DNA from: Cohnella endophytica
GTDB taxonomy: Bacteria; Bacillota; Bacilli; Paenibacillales; Paenibacillaceae
NCBI RefSeq assembly: GCF_003628305.1
Contig: NZ_RBZM01000010.1
Coordinates: 62,001 to 126,000, forward strand
DNA length: 64,000 nucleotides
Direction: 5' to 3'
Part shown: positions 32,759 through 41,118 of the stretch, one piece after another
Layout: the number at the start of each line of letters is the position of its first letter
How positions within the stretch are numbered: position 1 is the first letter of the stretch
Program-made: the position numbers and the translations under genes
Notes under the pieces: generated by a model
The model's database searches: none
What the model saw: the letters and a program-made list of their open reading frames with translations, nothing else
Told to the model about the DNA's origin: nothing

Positions 32759-35700
32759 CGGTCGCTGGATAGCCAGACGCGCAGGAGCGAGAGGAGCCTG
32801 TCCACGTCCAATGGCTTGGTCATATAGTCGTTCGCGCCGCTTTCGATGCATTTCTCCCGGTCTCCGATCATCGCCTTGGCAGTTAGAGCAATGATCGGGA
32901 GAGACTCGTATTTCCCGTTCGAGCGGATCTCGCGCATGGCCTCGTAACCGTCCATCACCGGCATCATCATGTCCATGAGCACGAGCTCGATGTCGTCGTC
33001 GGCTTGCAGCTTCTCGATCGCGAGCTTGCCGTTGTCGGCCATGATGACGTCGAGGCCCTGTTGTTTCAGGACTTTGGAAAGAGCGAACGTATTGCGCAGA
33101 TCGTCGTCCACGAGAAGTATTTTGCGGCCTTGCAACGTGTTATCCGTATCATGAACGCGACGGATCATCGTTCTATCGCCCTCGAGCTTAGTCGTCTTGC
33201 CTCCCACGCTATGCAAGAAGAGCATTACTTCGTCCAGCAGCCGTTCGGGGGAATTTTCTCCTTTAATGACGATGCTATCCGTAAAACGGTTCAGATCTTT
33301 GTATTCTTCCTGCGAAAGCTCGCGACCGGTGTAGATGACGACGGGCGGAATGCGGCCTTCCTCCGATGCGCGCTCCAGCCATTCGAAGCCGGTGCCGTCC
33401 GGCAAGCCGAGATCGAGAATGACGCAGTCGAACGTTCTCTCGCGGAGCGCATCCATACCTTCGCTCACGCTGCCGGCATCATGCATCTCGATATCCTTGG
33501 ACCTCATCAACTCGCGGATCGCCTTGCGGTTTCCTTCATCGTCTTCTATGACCAGCACTTGCCGGATTCGACCCGGCCGCATCGCGTCATCGATTTCCGC
33601 GAAAATCGCTTCAAGCGCCTCTGCCCCCGGAGAGGTCAGGAAACCGACGGCCCCCTTCTCGAGAGAAGCGGCGACCTCGTCCTTGCCCGTAATCAGGTGA
33701 GTCGGAACGTTCTTCGTCTTCGTGCTGTCTTTCAGAAGTCGCAGCAGCTCTTGCCCATCCATGTCAGGAAGCCACGGGTTAAGCACGATCGCGTCGGGTA
33801 CGTTCCGCTTGGCAAGTTGCAGCGCTTCCGTTCCATTAGGGGCGATGAGCGTCTCGAAGCCTCGAACCTCCGCCATCCTGCGAAGGACGCCGGCGAATTC
33901 CGGATCGCTTTCGACGACCAAGAGAGACCGGCTGCGTTCACCCGAGCGGGGAATCGGTTTTTCGGCCGTAGCGCGGACTTGTTCCTTCGCTGGCTCTACC
34001 CTCGTTCGGGAAGCTTGTCCCGTTAGCTGCGACGATTCCGTCTCGGTCTTCAAAGCCGCCTCTGGTAATTCCAGCGGGAGGATTAGGGTAAAGCAGCTAC
34101 CCTCGCCTTCGCGGCTCTCAAGATGAATTTCTCCGCGAAGCAAGCTCGCCAACTCGCGTGAAATCGTAAGGCCGAGTCCCGTACCGCCGTATTTGCGGCT
34201 CGTGGACCCGTCGGCTTGCTGGAACGAACGGAATATTTCCTCCTGCTTGTGCGACGGTATTCCGATGCCCGTGTCGCGCACTTTGAAGGCGATCGAGTTA
34301 TCTCTCGTAAGATCGCTGTCCGTGAAACGAATATCCGGAGCCGGCCTTTCGATGCTAACGTATACGGTTCCTTCGGAGGTGAACTTGAAAGCATTGGATA
34401 ACAGGTTTTTTAAGATTTGTTCCGTCCTTTGCGCATCCGTGAAGAGAGCCTCCGGCAAATCCGCCGCTTTCGCGCATTCGAACTTGATTCCCTTTTCGCT
34501 GGCTACGGGTTTAAATTGATATTGCAGATTGCGAAGGAAGTCGTCAATCGGTATACGTTCCGGGTTAAGTTGCATCTTGCCGGCCTCTACCTTGGATAGG
34601 TCGAGAATATCGTTAATGAGTCTTAATAAATCCTGTCCGCCGCCGTGAATGATTTTGGCCGATTCGATCTGGTCTTCCGTCAAGTTGCCCTCGCCGTTAT
34701 CCGCCAGAGACTTCGACAGGATCAACAGGCTATTGAGCGGAGTCCGAAGCTCATGCGACATATTCGCCAGAAACTCCGACTTGTACTTGCTGGATAGCGC
34801 CAGCTCGTCTGCCTTCAATTGAAGCTCCTCGCTGGCGTGCCGTATAATATCGTTCTGCCTTTCGATGTCGGTTTTCTGCGCCTCGAGATGAACCGTTTTC
34901 AATTCCATTTCTTCATTAATGACTTGAAGCTCCTCGCTCTGAGCTTTCAGCTTCTCCTCGGACTGCTTCAGTGTTTGCGTCTGCGCGGCAAGCTCGTCGT
35001 TCGAAGCGCGCAGCTCCTCCTGCTGGGACTGCAGTTCTTCGGACAATAGCTGGGCTTCAAGCAGAAGCCGTTCCGTCTTGTGCCGGCCTTTCACGCTATC
35101 GATTAAGACGCCGAGCGTCAGCGACAGCTGTTCCAGAAGCTCCAGCTGAATCGGCGTAAACGGCTGTAAAGAGGCGATTTCGATGACGGCGACGACTTCG
35201 TTCTCATGAGCCACAGGAAGAACGGTAATCGTTAGCGGTTTATACTCGCCCAAGCCGGACTGAATGGCGACGTAATCTTCCGGCACGTTGTTGAGCACGA
35301 TCGGGGAGTTGTCCAACGCGCACTGGCCAACGAGCCCTTCCCCAAGACGGAACCGGTTGGGCAATTGCTTGTTTTCCTTATAGGCGTAACTGCCAAGAAG
35401 CGCGTATTCCCCGTTATAAGTCGATTTGGGATCGGACTCCAACACGAAGAACGCTCCGTGTCCACCTTCTACCGCCTTCGCGATCTCGGATATTAGCCGA
35501 GTGGCTAATAGCTTTAAATCCGTAACTCCCTGAGCCAGTCCGACCAGTCGCGCATACTCGGTCTTCAGCCAGTTTTGGCGCTCGTTTTCTTCGATGTTCG
35601 CGGATAATTGCTGCAGCGTGTCGAGAAGCACTTTTTCGCTTTGTGAGGAACGCCGGAACATGAGAAACGAGGCAATGCCCGCGGAGAGGGATACCAAGAC

Positions 35701-36267
35701 GGACAATAGAATGAGATAACGAGCCTGTTCTCCCGTCTTATCCGATTCCGTCCATGCCTCGGATGCTAATTGGCTTACAATGTCCTTAACTCCCGCATGT
35801 CTGGCACGGAACTCGTCCATCTGTTGTTTGGCATAGTCCAATAACCCGAGCGCTTCTTTCGTTCGTCCGCTTTCCACGCGAGTCTTCTGATCGTAGAAGA
35901 AGGCTTGGAGCTTCTCGATTAAAGTGGCGATTTTTACATTAAGCAAAGTACTCAATTCGGGAGAATGAACTTTCGCGTATTGAGCGATGACGTTCAGGTC
36001 GGAGGTCACCTTTTCCCTTCCGGTTACGTAAGGCTCCAGATAAGAAGGATTGTCCGTTAGAATATAACCGCGAATACCGTTCTGCTCGTCGGTCAAGTCT
36101 TGAAGCAAACTATCGGTCGCGCGAATGACGGGAATCGTTTCCTGCACGATGAAATTAGAAGCTCGTTGCATCGATAGGGACGCGAAGAAGCTTACGATGC
36201 CGACGATAATCATAATGGCAATAATGATCAAGTTAATCGAGGCGATTCTCGCTTGCGAAATTTTCAT
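32755..36267 (-). CDS. Hybrid sensor histidine kinase: CHASE3-GAF-HisKA-HATPase-REC-REC-REC
   Basis: A 1,170-residue membrane kinase. Transmembrane helix (about 8-30), extracellular CHASE3 domain (about 38-175), second helix (about 182-204), GAF (about 240-390), long coiled coil (395-490), HisKA with phospho-accepting His505 (MSHELRTPLNS), and HATPase (NLLSNAFKF, DTGIGIP, GGTGLGL). Three receivers follow. REC1 has Asn830 where the phospho-acceptor Asp should be (VLNPWLPDMDG); REC2 has Asp952 and REC3 has Asp1099. REC1 is therefore probably a pseudo-receiver. It is the first gene of a coupled operon with cheR and a REC-GGDEF protein. Confidence 0.93.
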   Translation of the reverse strand: MKISQARIASINLIIIAIMIIVGIVSFFASLSMQRASNFIVQETIPVIRATDSLLQDLTDEQNGIRGYILTDNPSYLEPYVTGREKVTSDLNVIAQYAKVHSPELSTLLNVKIATLIEKLQAFFYDQKTRVESGRTKEALGLLDYAKQQMDEFRARHAGVKDIVSQLASEAWTESDKTGEQARYLILLSVLVSLSAGIASFLMFRRSSQSEKVLLDTLQQLSANIEENERQNWLKTEYARLVGLAQGVTDLKLLATRLISEIAKAVEGGHGAFFVLESDPKSTYNGEYALLGSYAYKENKQLPNRFRLGEGLVGQCALDNSPIVLNNVPEDYVAIQSGLGEYKPLTITVLPVAHENEVVAVIEIASLQPFTPIQLELLEQLSLTLGVLIDSVKGRHKTERLLLEAQLLSEELQSQQEELRASNDELAAQTQTLKQSEEKLKAQSEELQVINEEMELKTVHLEAQKTDIERQNDIIRHASEELQLKADELALSSKYKSEFLANMSHELRTPLNSLLILSKSLADNGEGNLTEDQIESAKIIHGGGQDLLRLINDILDLSKVEAGKMQLNPERIPIDDFLRNLQYQFKPVASEKGIKFECAKAADLPEALFTDAQRTEQILKNLLSNAFKFTSEGTVYVSIERPAPDIRFTDSDLTRDNSIAFKVRDTGIGIPSHKQEEIFRSFQQADGSTSRKYGGTGLGLTISRELASLLRGEIHLESREGEGSCFTLILPLELPEAALKTETESSQLTGQASRTRVEPAKEQVRATAEKPIPRSGERSRSLLVVESDPEFAGVLRRMAEVRGFETLIAPNGTEALQLAKRNVPDAIVLNPWLPDMDGQELLRLLKDSTKTKNVPTHLITGKDEVAASLEKGAVGFLTSPGAEALEAIFAEIDDAMRPGRIRQVLVIEDDEGNRKAIRELMRSKDIEMHDAGSVSEGMDALRERTFDCVILDLGLPDGTGFEWLERASEEGRIPPVVIYTGRELSQEEYKDLNRFTDSIVIKGENSPERLLDEVMLFLHSVGGKTTKLEGDRTMIRRVHDTDNTLQGRKILLVDDDLRNTFALSKVLKQQGLDVIMADNGKLAIEKLQADDDIELVLMDMMMPVMDGYEAMREIRSNGKYESLPIIALTAKAMIGDREKCIESGANDYMTKPLDVDRLLSLLRVWLSSDR

Positions 36268-36403
36268 ACCGGTCTCCCCCAGTGGTTAATCCAGAACCGC
36301 ATTCGTTATGGCAAACTATTCTTTGATTACTAGTTTAAGTGATGCGACGACATTCGACAATGAGGTAGGCCGCCCATCCTCGATAATCGGATGAGAACGC
36401 AAA

Positions 36404-36451
36404 CAACCCGCAAGAGAGTCACTTCTTTCAAAGTGATCATCTTGCGGGTCG
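36404..36451 (-). terminator. Terminator of the small membrane-protein gene at 36461
   Basis: Outer 10-bp stem ACCCGCAAGA/TCTTGCGGGT, a 2x2 internal loop and an inner seven-bp stem around TTTCA. On the minus strand it is followed by TTGTTTG. Confidence 0.75.
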
Positions 36452-36460
36452 TAGTTCGTC

Positions 36461-36712
36461 TTATGCCTCGGGTTCGTACGTGATCGTACTCCTTGCGTCG
36501 GCGGTCGGGGGGGCGGACGTGCCGCGTTCCTGTTGTTCGGTCAATGTGGCGAGCCTCCAGCCGACCATCACGTTAACGACTGCCATTGCGGCATATAGAA
36601 GATAGTCCCCCCACGGTTCCGGAAGAAGCAAGTCGGCTACCAACCATCCTCCAGTCATCGTAAGCCCCATGAACGCGCCTTTAGTGGCATTTGAGAAACG
36701 TTTTATTTTCAC
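36461..36712 (-). CDS. Small two-helix membrane protein of unknown function
   Basis: An 83-residue protein with two hydrophobic segments (about residues 13-30 and 36-56) and a polar C-terminal tail rich in Thr/Ala/Pro. GTG 36712 is chosen: AGGAGG lies eight bases upstream and homology-like composition starts there; the open frame from 36799 reads through the ribosome binding site. Unknown family. It is transcribed away from the pqq operon. Confidence 0.6.
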   Translation of the reverse strand: MKIKRFSNATKGAFMGLTMTGGWLVADLLLPEPWGDYLLYAAMAVVNVMVGWRLATLTEQQERGTSAPPTADARSTITYEPEA

Positions 36713-36870
36713 CCGAACAACCTCCTGTTGGTTTGCACCAAGGATATCCTTGCCGTGCGATTGGTCTACGAGTTCTCTCCTATATGATGTGTATGTCAAT
36801 TGACTGCTCGAATATGCTCATGCCACGCGAAGTGCCGATTCGAGACGATTGGACGCCGCTTTATTACTTG

Positions 36871-36899
36871 TTATGGGACAAAATCAAGCAACGTATAAT
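36871..36899 (+). promoter_or_regulatory. Candidate promoter of the pqq operon
   Basis: TATAAT (36894-36899) is a perfect -10. The best -35 at 17-base spacing is TTATGG (36871-36876), which is weak. The start of transcription would be about 40 bases before pqqA. Confidence 0.5.
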
Positions 36900-36945
36900 A
36901 AATCACGACTTTCGGCAACTTATCCCGCGGCAGGGAGGTGGGACG

Positions 36946-37017
36946 ATGTGGGTTAAACCGAGCTTTACGGTCATTGAGGTTTGCGCTGAAGTTACGGCAT
37001 ACGCCTATCAGAAGTAA
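36946..37017 (+). CDS. pqqA: PqqA, precursor peptide of pyrroloquinoline quinone
   Basis: A 23-residue peptide starting MWVKPSF and ending YAYQK. It keeps the Glu and Tyr that become PQQ, spaced ExxxY (Glu15-Val-Thr-Ala-Tyr19), and the MW-KP-F start typical of PqqA. Cys13 replaces the usual Gly, a small oddity. GGGAGGTG precedes ATG 36946. PqqE, with PqqD as chaperone, crosslinks Glu and Tyr; proteolysis and PqqB/PqqC finish the cofactor. A terminator-like hairpin directly follows, ahead of pqqB. Confidence 0.93.
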   Translation: MWVKPSFTVIEVCAEVTAYAYQK

Positions 37018-37024
37018 AGATAAA

Positions 37025-37053
37025 ATGCCGGAGAAATCCGGCATCTATTTTTT
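37025..37053 (+). terminator. Intercistronic terminator between pqqA and pqqB
   Basis: A perfect 8-bp stem (ATGCCGGA/TCCGGCAT) with a GAAA tetraloop is followed by CTATTTTTT. It sits between pqqA and pqqB with no promoter visible after it. It is likely partial, lowering pqqB-E expression relative to pqqA. Confidence 0.85.
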
Positions 37054-37076
37054 AACCTTCTATTAGGAGGGGGCAA

Positions 37077-37988
37077 ATGTTATTAAAGGTGTTGGGATCA
37101 TCGGCAGGGGGAGGGTTTCCTCAATGGAATTGCGCCTGTCCGATCTGCCGTCGCGCACGGCAAGGTACTTCGTTCGTTCATGCTCGGATGACGGATTCGT
37201 TAGCCCTAAGCGCCGATGGTAAGACGTGGTACCTGATTAACGCGACTCCCGAGGTGTGCGCCCAGATTGAATCCTGTTCGGAGCTAATCCCGGGTCCGAA
37301 GGTTCGCGACACTCCAATCTCGGGCGTTCTGCTTACGGATGCGGAGCTTGATCACGCCATAGGACTACTCAGTCTAAGACAGGGAGCGGATTTGGAAGTG
37401 TACGCTACGGCTCCCGTACTAGATGCTTTGACGACGTCATTCCCTGTCCGGAAAATCTTGGAACCTTATGCTGCTTTTCGTTGGTCGGAGGTTAAGCCCG
37501 AAGAATCATTCCCACTATTTGGGGGTAGGCTATGGATATCTCCGATATTTTTAGGTAACAAGCCTCCCCGTTATGCATCCCGCAATCAGGATGCGGGAGG
37601 AGCCGAACCATGGGTGGTCGGTTACCGTATCGTAGATCGGGTTACGGGAGGCGTCGTTGTCTATGCACCGGGCATCGAGTTATGGACCGAAGCGCTCCAG
37701 AATCAGCTTGAGCAGGCGGATTGCGTCTTTATTGACGGGACCTTCTGGTTTTCCGACGAACTTCGGAGATTAGGAGTTTCCGATTTGGTTGCGGAAGACA
37801 TGGGGCACGTCCCGATTACCGGCCCCAACGGCAGCCTAGAGCGGCTCGCCAACCTATCGGCACATCGCAAGGTCTATATTCACATCAACAACACGAACCC
37901 TATTCTTGATGAGAGATCGATCGAATACCTGCTTCTTAAAGAGCAGGGAATCGAGGTCGGTTATGACGGTTTGGAACTGGAGGTCTAA
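37077..37988 (+). CDS. pqqB: PqqB, PQQ biosynthesis metallo-beta-lactamase-fold protein
   Basis: A 303-residue cytosolic protein, matching the usual length of about 300. KVLGSSAGGGFPQWNCACPICRRAR is the PqqB signature start; LLTDAELDHAIGLLSLR keeps the fold's metal-ligand-like Asp and His. PqqB is thought to hydroxylate the crosslinked Glu-Tyr intermediate. TAGGAGGGGGC precedes ATG 37077. It is followed by pqqC two bases after the stop. Confidence 0.95.
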   Translation: MLLKVLGSSAGGGFPQWNCACPICRRARQGTSFVHARMTDSLALSADGKTWYLINATPEVCAQIESCSELIPGPKVRDTPISGVLLTDAELDHAIGLLSLRQGADLEVYATAPVLDALTTSFPVRKILEPYAAFRWSEVKPEESFPLFGGRLWISPIFLGNKPPRYASRNQDAGGAEPWVVGYRIVDRVTGGVVVYAPGIELWTEALQNQLEQADCVFIDGTFWFSDELRRLGVSDLVAEDMGHVPITGPNGSLERLANLSAHRKVYIHINNTNPILDERSIEYLLLKEQGIEVGYDGLELEV

Positions 37989-37990
37989 GC

Positions 37991-38695
37991 TTGAGTATGC
38001 ATTTGTTATCTAATGAGGAATTCACGATGCGATTACGAAGAGTCGGGGAGTTACGCTATCATGACAAACATCCTTATCACGTACGCATGCACGAAGGGAA
38101 ACTGAGTCCTACTCAGCTGAGGGCTTGGGTCGCCAATCGATTCTATTATCAGCAAAATATTCCGGTCAAAGACGCGCTTATTCTCTCGAAGCTTCCCACG
38201 CGCGAGGAGCGACGAGACTGGATTCAACGGATAATCGACCATGATGGACGCGAGGGGAACGAGGGCGGAATCGAGGCTTGGATTCGTCTTGGAGAAGCGG
38301 TTGATATTCCTCGAGAGGAAATGCTGGACGAACGTCATGTGCTCCCGGCCGTTCGTTTCGCCGTCGATGCCTACGTCAATTTTTGCCGTCTTCAACCTTG
38401 GCCGGTAGCCGTTGCTTCTTCATTGACGGAACTGTTCGCGCCGGTTCTGATCACCCAGCGTATTGCGGTATTTGAACGGCTGTATCCTTGGATTCGCCCT
38501 GAAGGGTTGGAATACTTTCAGGCACGGCTTCATCAAGCGCCTCGCGATGCGGATCACGGGCTGGAGCTTGTTCTGCGCGAATGCAAGGATCGAAGGGAAC
38601 AGGAACAAGCGATAGCCGCGCTTAACTTTAAGTGCGATGTACTATGGGCTATTCTTGATGCGTTGGGCTTGGCATTCCCTAATGAGGCGAATTAG
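37991..38695 (+). CDS. pqqC: PqqC, pyrroloquinoline-quinone synthase
   Basis: A 234-residue helical oxidase of the TenA/haem-oxygenase-like fold. LRAWVANRFYYQQNIPVKDA and the RIIDHDGREGNEGGIEAW segment are conserved in PqqC. It does the final ring closure and eight-electron oxidation to PQQ with oxygen. TTG 37991 is used because GGAGGT in the pqqB end lies six bases upstream; ATG 37997 is possible. Coupled to pqqB and pqqD. Confidence 0.95.
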   Translation: MSMHLLSNEEFTMRLRRVGELRYHDKHPYHVRMHEGKLSPTQLRAWVANRFYYQQNIPVKDALILSKLPTREERRDWIQRIIDHDGREGNEGGIEAWIRLGEAVDIPREEMLDERHVLPAVRFAVDAYVNFCRLQPWPVAVASSLTELFAPVLITQRIAVFERLYPWIRPEGLEYFQARLHQAPRDADHGLELVLRECKDRREQEQAIAALNFKCDVLWAILDALGLAFPNEAN

Positions 38696-38697
38696 CC

Positions 38698-38976
38698 ATG
38701 ATCACGTGGGAGCTATCAGATCAGCCGACGTTACGCAGCCCGGCTCGTCTTAAATACGATAAAGCCCGCCAAACGGATTTACTCCTTCTACCGGAACGAG
38801 TCGTTAATCTCAATGCTACCGCCGGAGCGATACTCTGGCTTTGCGACGGCAAACGAACGGTTGCTCAAATCATCGAACAATTGGAGACGAGGTACGATCA
38901 AGCGGATTTAGAGGCGGATATACTCGAATTTCTAAACCAAGCGGCAGACAAAGGGTGGGTGGAGACATGGAAGTAA
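38698..38976 (+). CDS. pqqD: PqqD, peptide chaperone for PqqA
   Basis: A 92-residue winged-helix-like RRE protein. RLKYDKARQTDLLLLPERVVNLNATAGAILWL and DGKRTVAQIIEQLE match PqqD. It binds PqqA and delivers it to PqqE. ATG 38698 lies two bases after the pqqC stop, and its own end overlaps pqqE by 10 bases, so the PqqD and PqqE proteins are probably made in step. Confidence 0.94.
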   Translation: MITWELSDQPTLRSPARLKYDKARQTDLLLLPERVVNLNATAGAILWLCDGKRTVAQIIEQLETRYDQADLEADILEFLNQAADKGWVETWK

Positions 38977-40073
38977 GCATACCCTACGCCTTATCGGCGG
39001 AAATCACTCACCGTTGTCCCCTGCATTGTCCCTACTGCTCGAATCCGCTAGAGCTGCAAAAACGAGAGAACGAACTAACGACCGCGGATTGGATAAGAGT
39101 ATTGGAGGAAGCTAGCGAGCTTGGCATCGTACAAGTTCACTTTACGGGCGGTGAACCGCTTTTGCGAGCGGATCTGGAGCAGTTGGTCCATCGCGCTCGC
39201 GAATTGGGCTTCTTTGTCAATGTAATAACGAGCGGGGTTGGGGTTACGGAAAAGCGCGTTCGGCAGCTCATAGAGGCCGGCGTCGATAGCATACAGCTAA
39301 GCGTTCAGGCTTCTACGCCTGAGCTTGCCGATTCGATAGCCGGTTATAAGGCTCATGAAATCAAACGGCAAGCAGCCCAAATCATACGTGCCGGCGGACT
39401 CGCTTTACATATGAATGTCGTACTGCACCGGCAAAATATTCATCTCGTCGAGGAAATGGTCGAGCTTTGCGCGTCGTGGGGGGCACAGCGGCTGGAACTT
39501 GCCAACACCCAATATTATGGGTGGGCACTATTAAATCGGAAGCAATTGCTGCCTACCAAAAATCAGCTCATGGTAGCCGAAGAAGCCTACATGCGAGCGA
39601 AAGAAAGCTTTGGCAACAAAATGGAGCTGCTGTGGATTGTTCCCGACTATTACGAGGATTTCCCGAAACCTTGCATGGGAGGATGGGGCAAATTATCTCT
39701 GACGGTCACGCCGGACGGAAGAGTACTGCCTTGTACCGCTGCGGCGAGTATTACGACTTTTCATTTTGAATCCGTTCTAGATCGGAATCTAACGAGAATT
39801 TGGCAAGAATCCGTCTCCTTTAATGCTTTCCGAGGATTTGATTGGATGGCTGAGCCATGCAAGAGCTGCGACCGTCGTTTTCAAGATTTCGGGGGATGTC
39901 GATGCCAGGCCTTCCTCTTGACGGGCGACGCGCGGCAGACAGACCCTGTATGTCAGTGGTCGCCTCATCGCGGCTTGATCACCGAATTCGTTTCTTCTAT
40001 TAACGGAGGAGACATCGAACAAGATTCCGATCTCGAGAAGCTATCTCCTTCCTATTCCTATCGCGGCAGATGA
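38967..40073 (+). CDS. pqqE: PqqE, radical SAM/SPASM PqqA crosslinking enzyme
   Basis: A 368-residue radical-SAM enzyme. The CxxxCxxC cluster (Cys17, Cys21, Cys24 in RCPLHCPYC) binds SAM-coupled 4Fe-4S; HFTGGEPLL is the SAM-binding motif. The C-terminal SPASM region has several cysteines for auxiliary clusters (CTAA, CKSCDRRF, GGCRCQAF, DPVC). It forms the Glu-Tyr carbon-carbon bond in PqqA. ATG 38967 lies within the end of pqqD; the longer upstream frame is a shadow. Confidence 0.95.
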   Translation: MEVSIPYALSAEITHRCPLHCPYCSNPLELQKRENELTTADWIRVLEEASELGIVQVHFTGGEPLLRADLEQLVHRARELGFFVNVITSGVGVTEKRVRQLIEAGVDSIQLSVQASTPELADSIAGYKAHEIKRQAAQIIRAGGLALHMNVVLHRQNIHLVEEMVELCASWGAQRLELANTQYYGWALLNRKQLLPTKNQLMVAEEAYMRAKESFGNKMELLWIVPDYYEDFPKPCMGGWGKLSLTVTPDGRVLPCTAAASITTFHFESVLDRNLTRIWQESVSFNAFRGFDWMAEPCKSCDRRFQDFGGCRCQAFLLTGDARQTDPVCQWSPHRGLITEFVSSINGGDIEQDSDLEKLSPSYSYRGR

Positions 40074-40097
40074 ATAGAACAATGGGGGAATGTGCCT

Positions 40098-41033
40098 GTG
40101 AGAATATTCGACGCCCACTGCGATGTGCTGAATAAGCTGCTGGAAAACCCGGAGCTCGATTTTCTTCATGAAGAGAAGCTGCTAGACGTTACGTTGGATA
40201 GAATGATCGAATCGGGCATCGGCGTCCAGAATTTTGCGATCTATCTATCTGCCCCCTATTCGGATCAATTTCGGCATGTGCTAGAAAGCGTAGATTTGTT
40301 CCACGAACGTATTCTTTCCAACCGACAGATTCATTTCGTTCAATCGAAGGCGGATTTGAAGCTTGCTAGGGAAGAAGGATGGATTGGGGCCTTGCTATCG
40401 CTTGAAGGAGTGGATGCGCTGCAGGGAAACCTGACTTATGTTCGCATCTTGTTTTATTTGGGAGTGCGGAGCATCGGCATTACCTGGAACCATGCGAATT
40501 GGGCTGCCGATGGCGTCATGGAACCGCGAAAAGGCGGGTTTACGGCTAGAGGGATGAAACTGATCAAGGAATGCAATCGCCTGGGGATCATTGTGGACGT
40601 ATCCCATCTCTCCGAGAAAGGTTTTTGGGAGTTGACCGAGCTTTCCGATAAGCCGTTCATCGCCTCGCACTCCAATTCAAGCGCGATTTGCCCGCGTTTG
40701 AGGAATCTGACGGACGAGCAGATCGCTTCGATCATTCGAATTAACGGCGTCATGGGAATCACCTTTGTTCCGCCGTTCGTGCATCTGGAGGAGCCTGTGA
40801 CGATGGATAAAATATTGCGGCATATCGACCATGTTTGTTCGCTTGGAGGCAGCCGCCATATCGGATTAGGCTCGGATTTCGATGGGATCAAGGAGTGGGT
40901 CGTCGGTCTGGAACACTCCGGTAAATATCATCATTTTGTGAATATGCTGCAGAAGCATTATAACGAAGAAGATGTCGAGCACTTTGTATATAAGAATTGG
41001 TACAACTTTTACGAGAACAATTTGCCGGAATAA
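40098..41033 (+). CDS. Membrane dipeptidase-like peptidase, M19 family
   Basis: A 311-residue amidohydrolase-fold peptidase. DAHCDVLNK at the N-terminus (first zinc His and Asp), LSLEGVDAL, IVDVSHLSEKGFW, FIASHSNSSAI and IGLGSDFDGIKEW are the renal-dipeptidase metal and active-site motifs. It removes dipeptides, including D-residues. GTG 40098 has GGGGGA eight bases upstream; GTG 40092 is closer to it. It follows pqqE by 24 bases on the same strand, so it may trim the PqqA crosslinked peptide (inference). Confidence 0.88.
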   Translation: MRIFDAHCDVLNKLLENPELDFLHEEKLLDVTLDRMIESGIGVQNFAIYLSAPYSDQFRHVLESVDLFHERILSNRQIHFVQSKADLKLAREEGWIGALLSLEGVDALQGNLTYVRILFYLGVRSIGITWNHANWAADGVMEPRKGGFTARGMKLIKECNRLGIIVDVSHLSEKGFWELTELSDKPFIASHSNSSAICPRLRNLTDEQIASIIRINGVMGITFVPPFVHLEEPVTMDKILRHIDHVCSLGGSRHIGLGSDFDGIKEWVVGLEHSGKYHHFVNMLQKHYNEEDVEHFVYKNWYNFYENNLPE

Positions 41034-41062
41034 GATTCCGCGGGTTAAAAAACAATAAAACA

Positions 41063-41097
41063 GCCAGGAAGTCACCCTCTAGAGGTGTCTCCTGGCC
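41063..41097. terminator. Bidirectional terminator between the dipeptidase and SLH gene
   Basis: Outer stem CCAGGA/TCCTGG and inner CACC/GGTG-type stem around CTCTAGAG. The minus-strand side has TGTTTTATTGTTTTTT. The loop closely resembles that at 8275. Confidence 0.8.
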
Positions 41098-41118
41098 GTT
41101 CTGCGTCAATCCATACGG

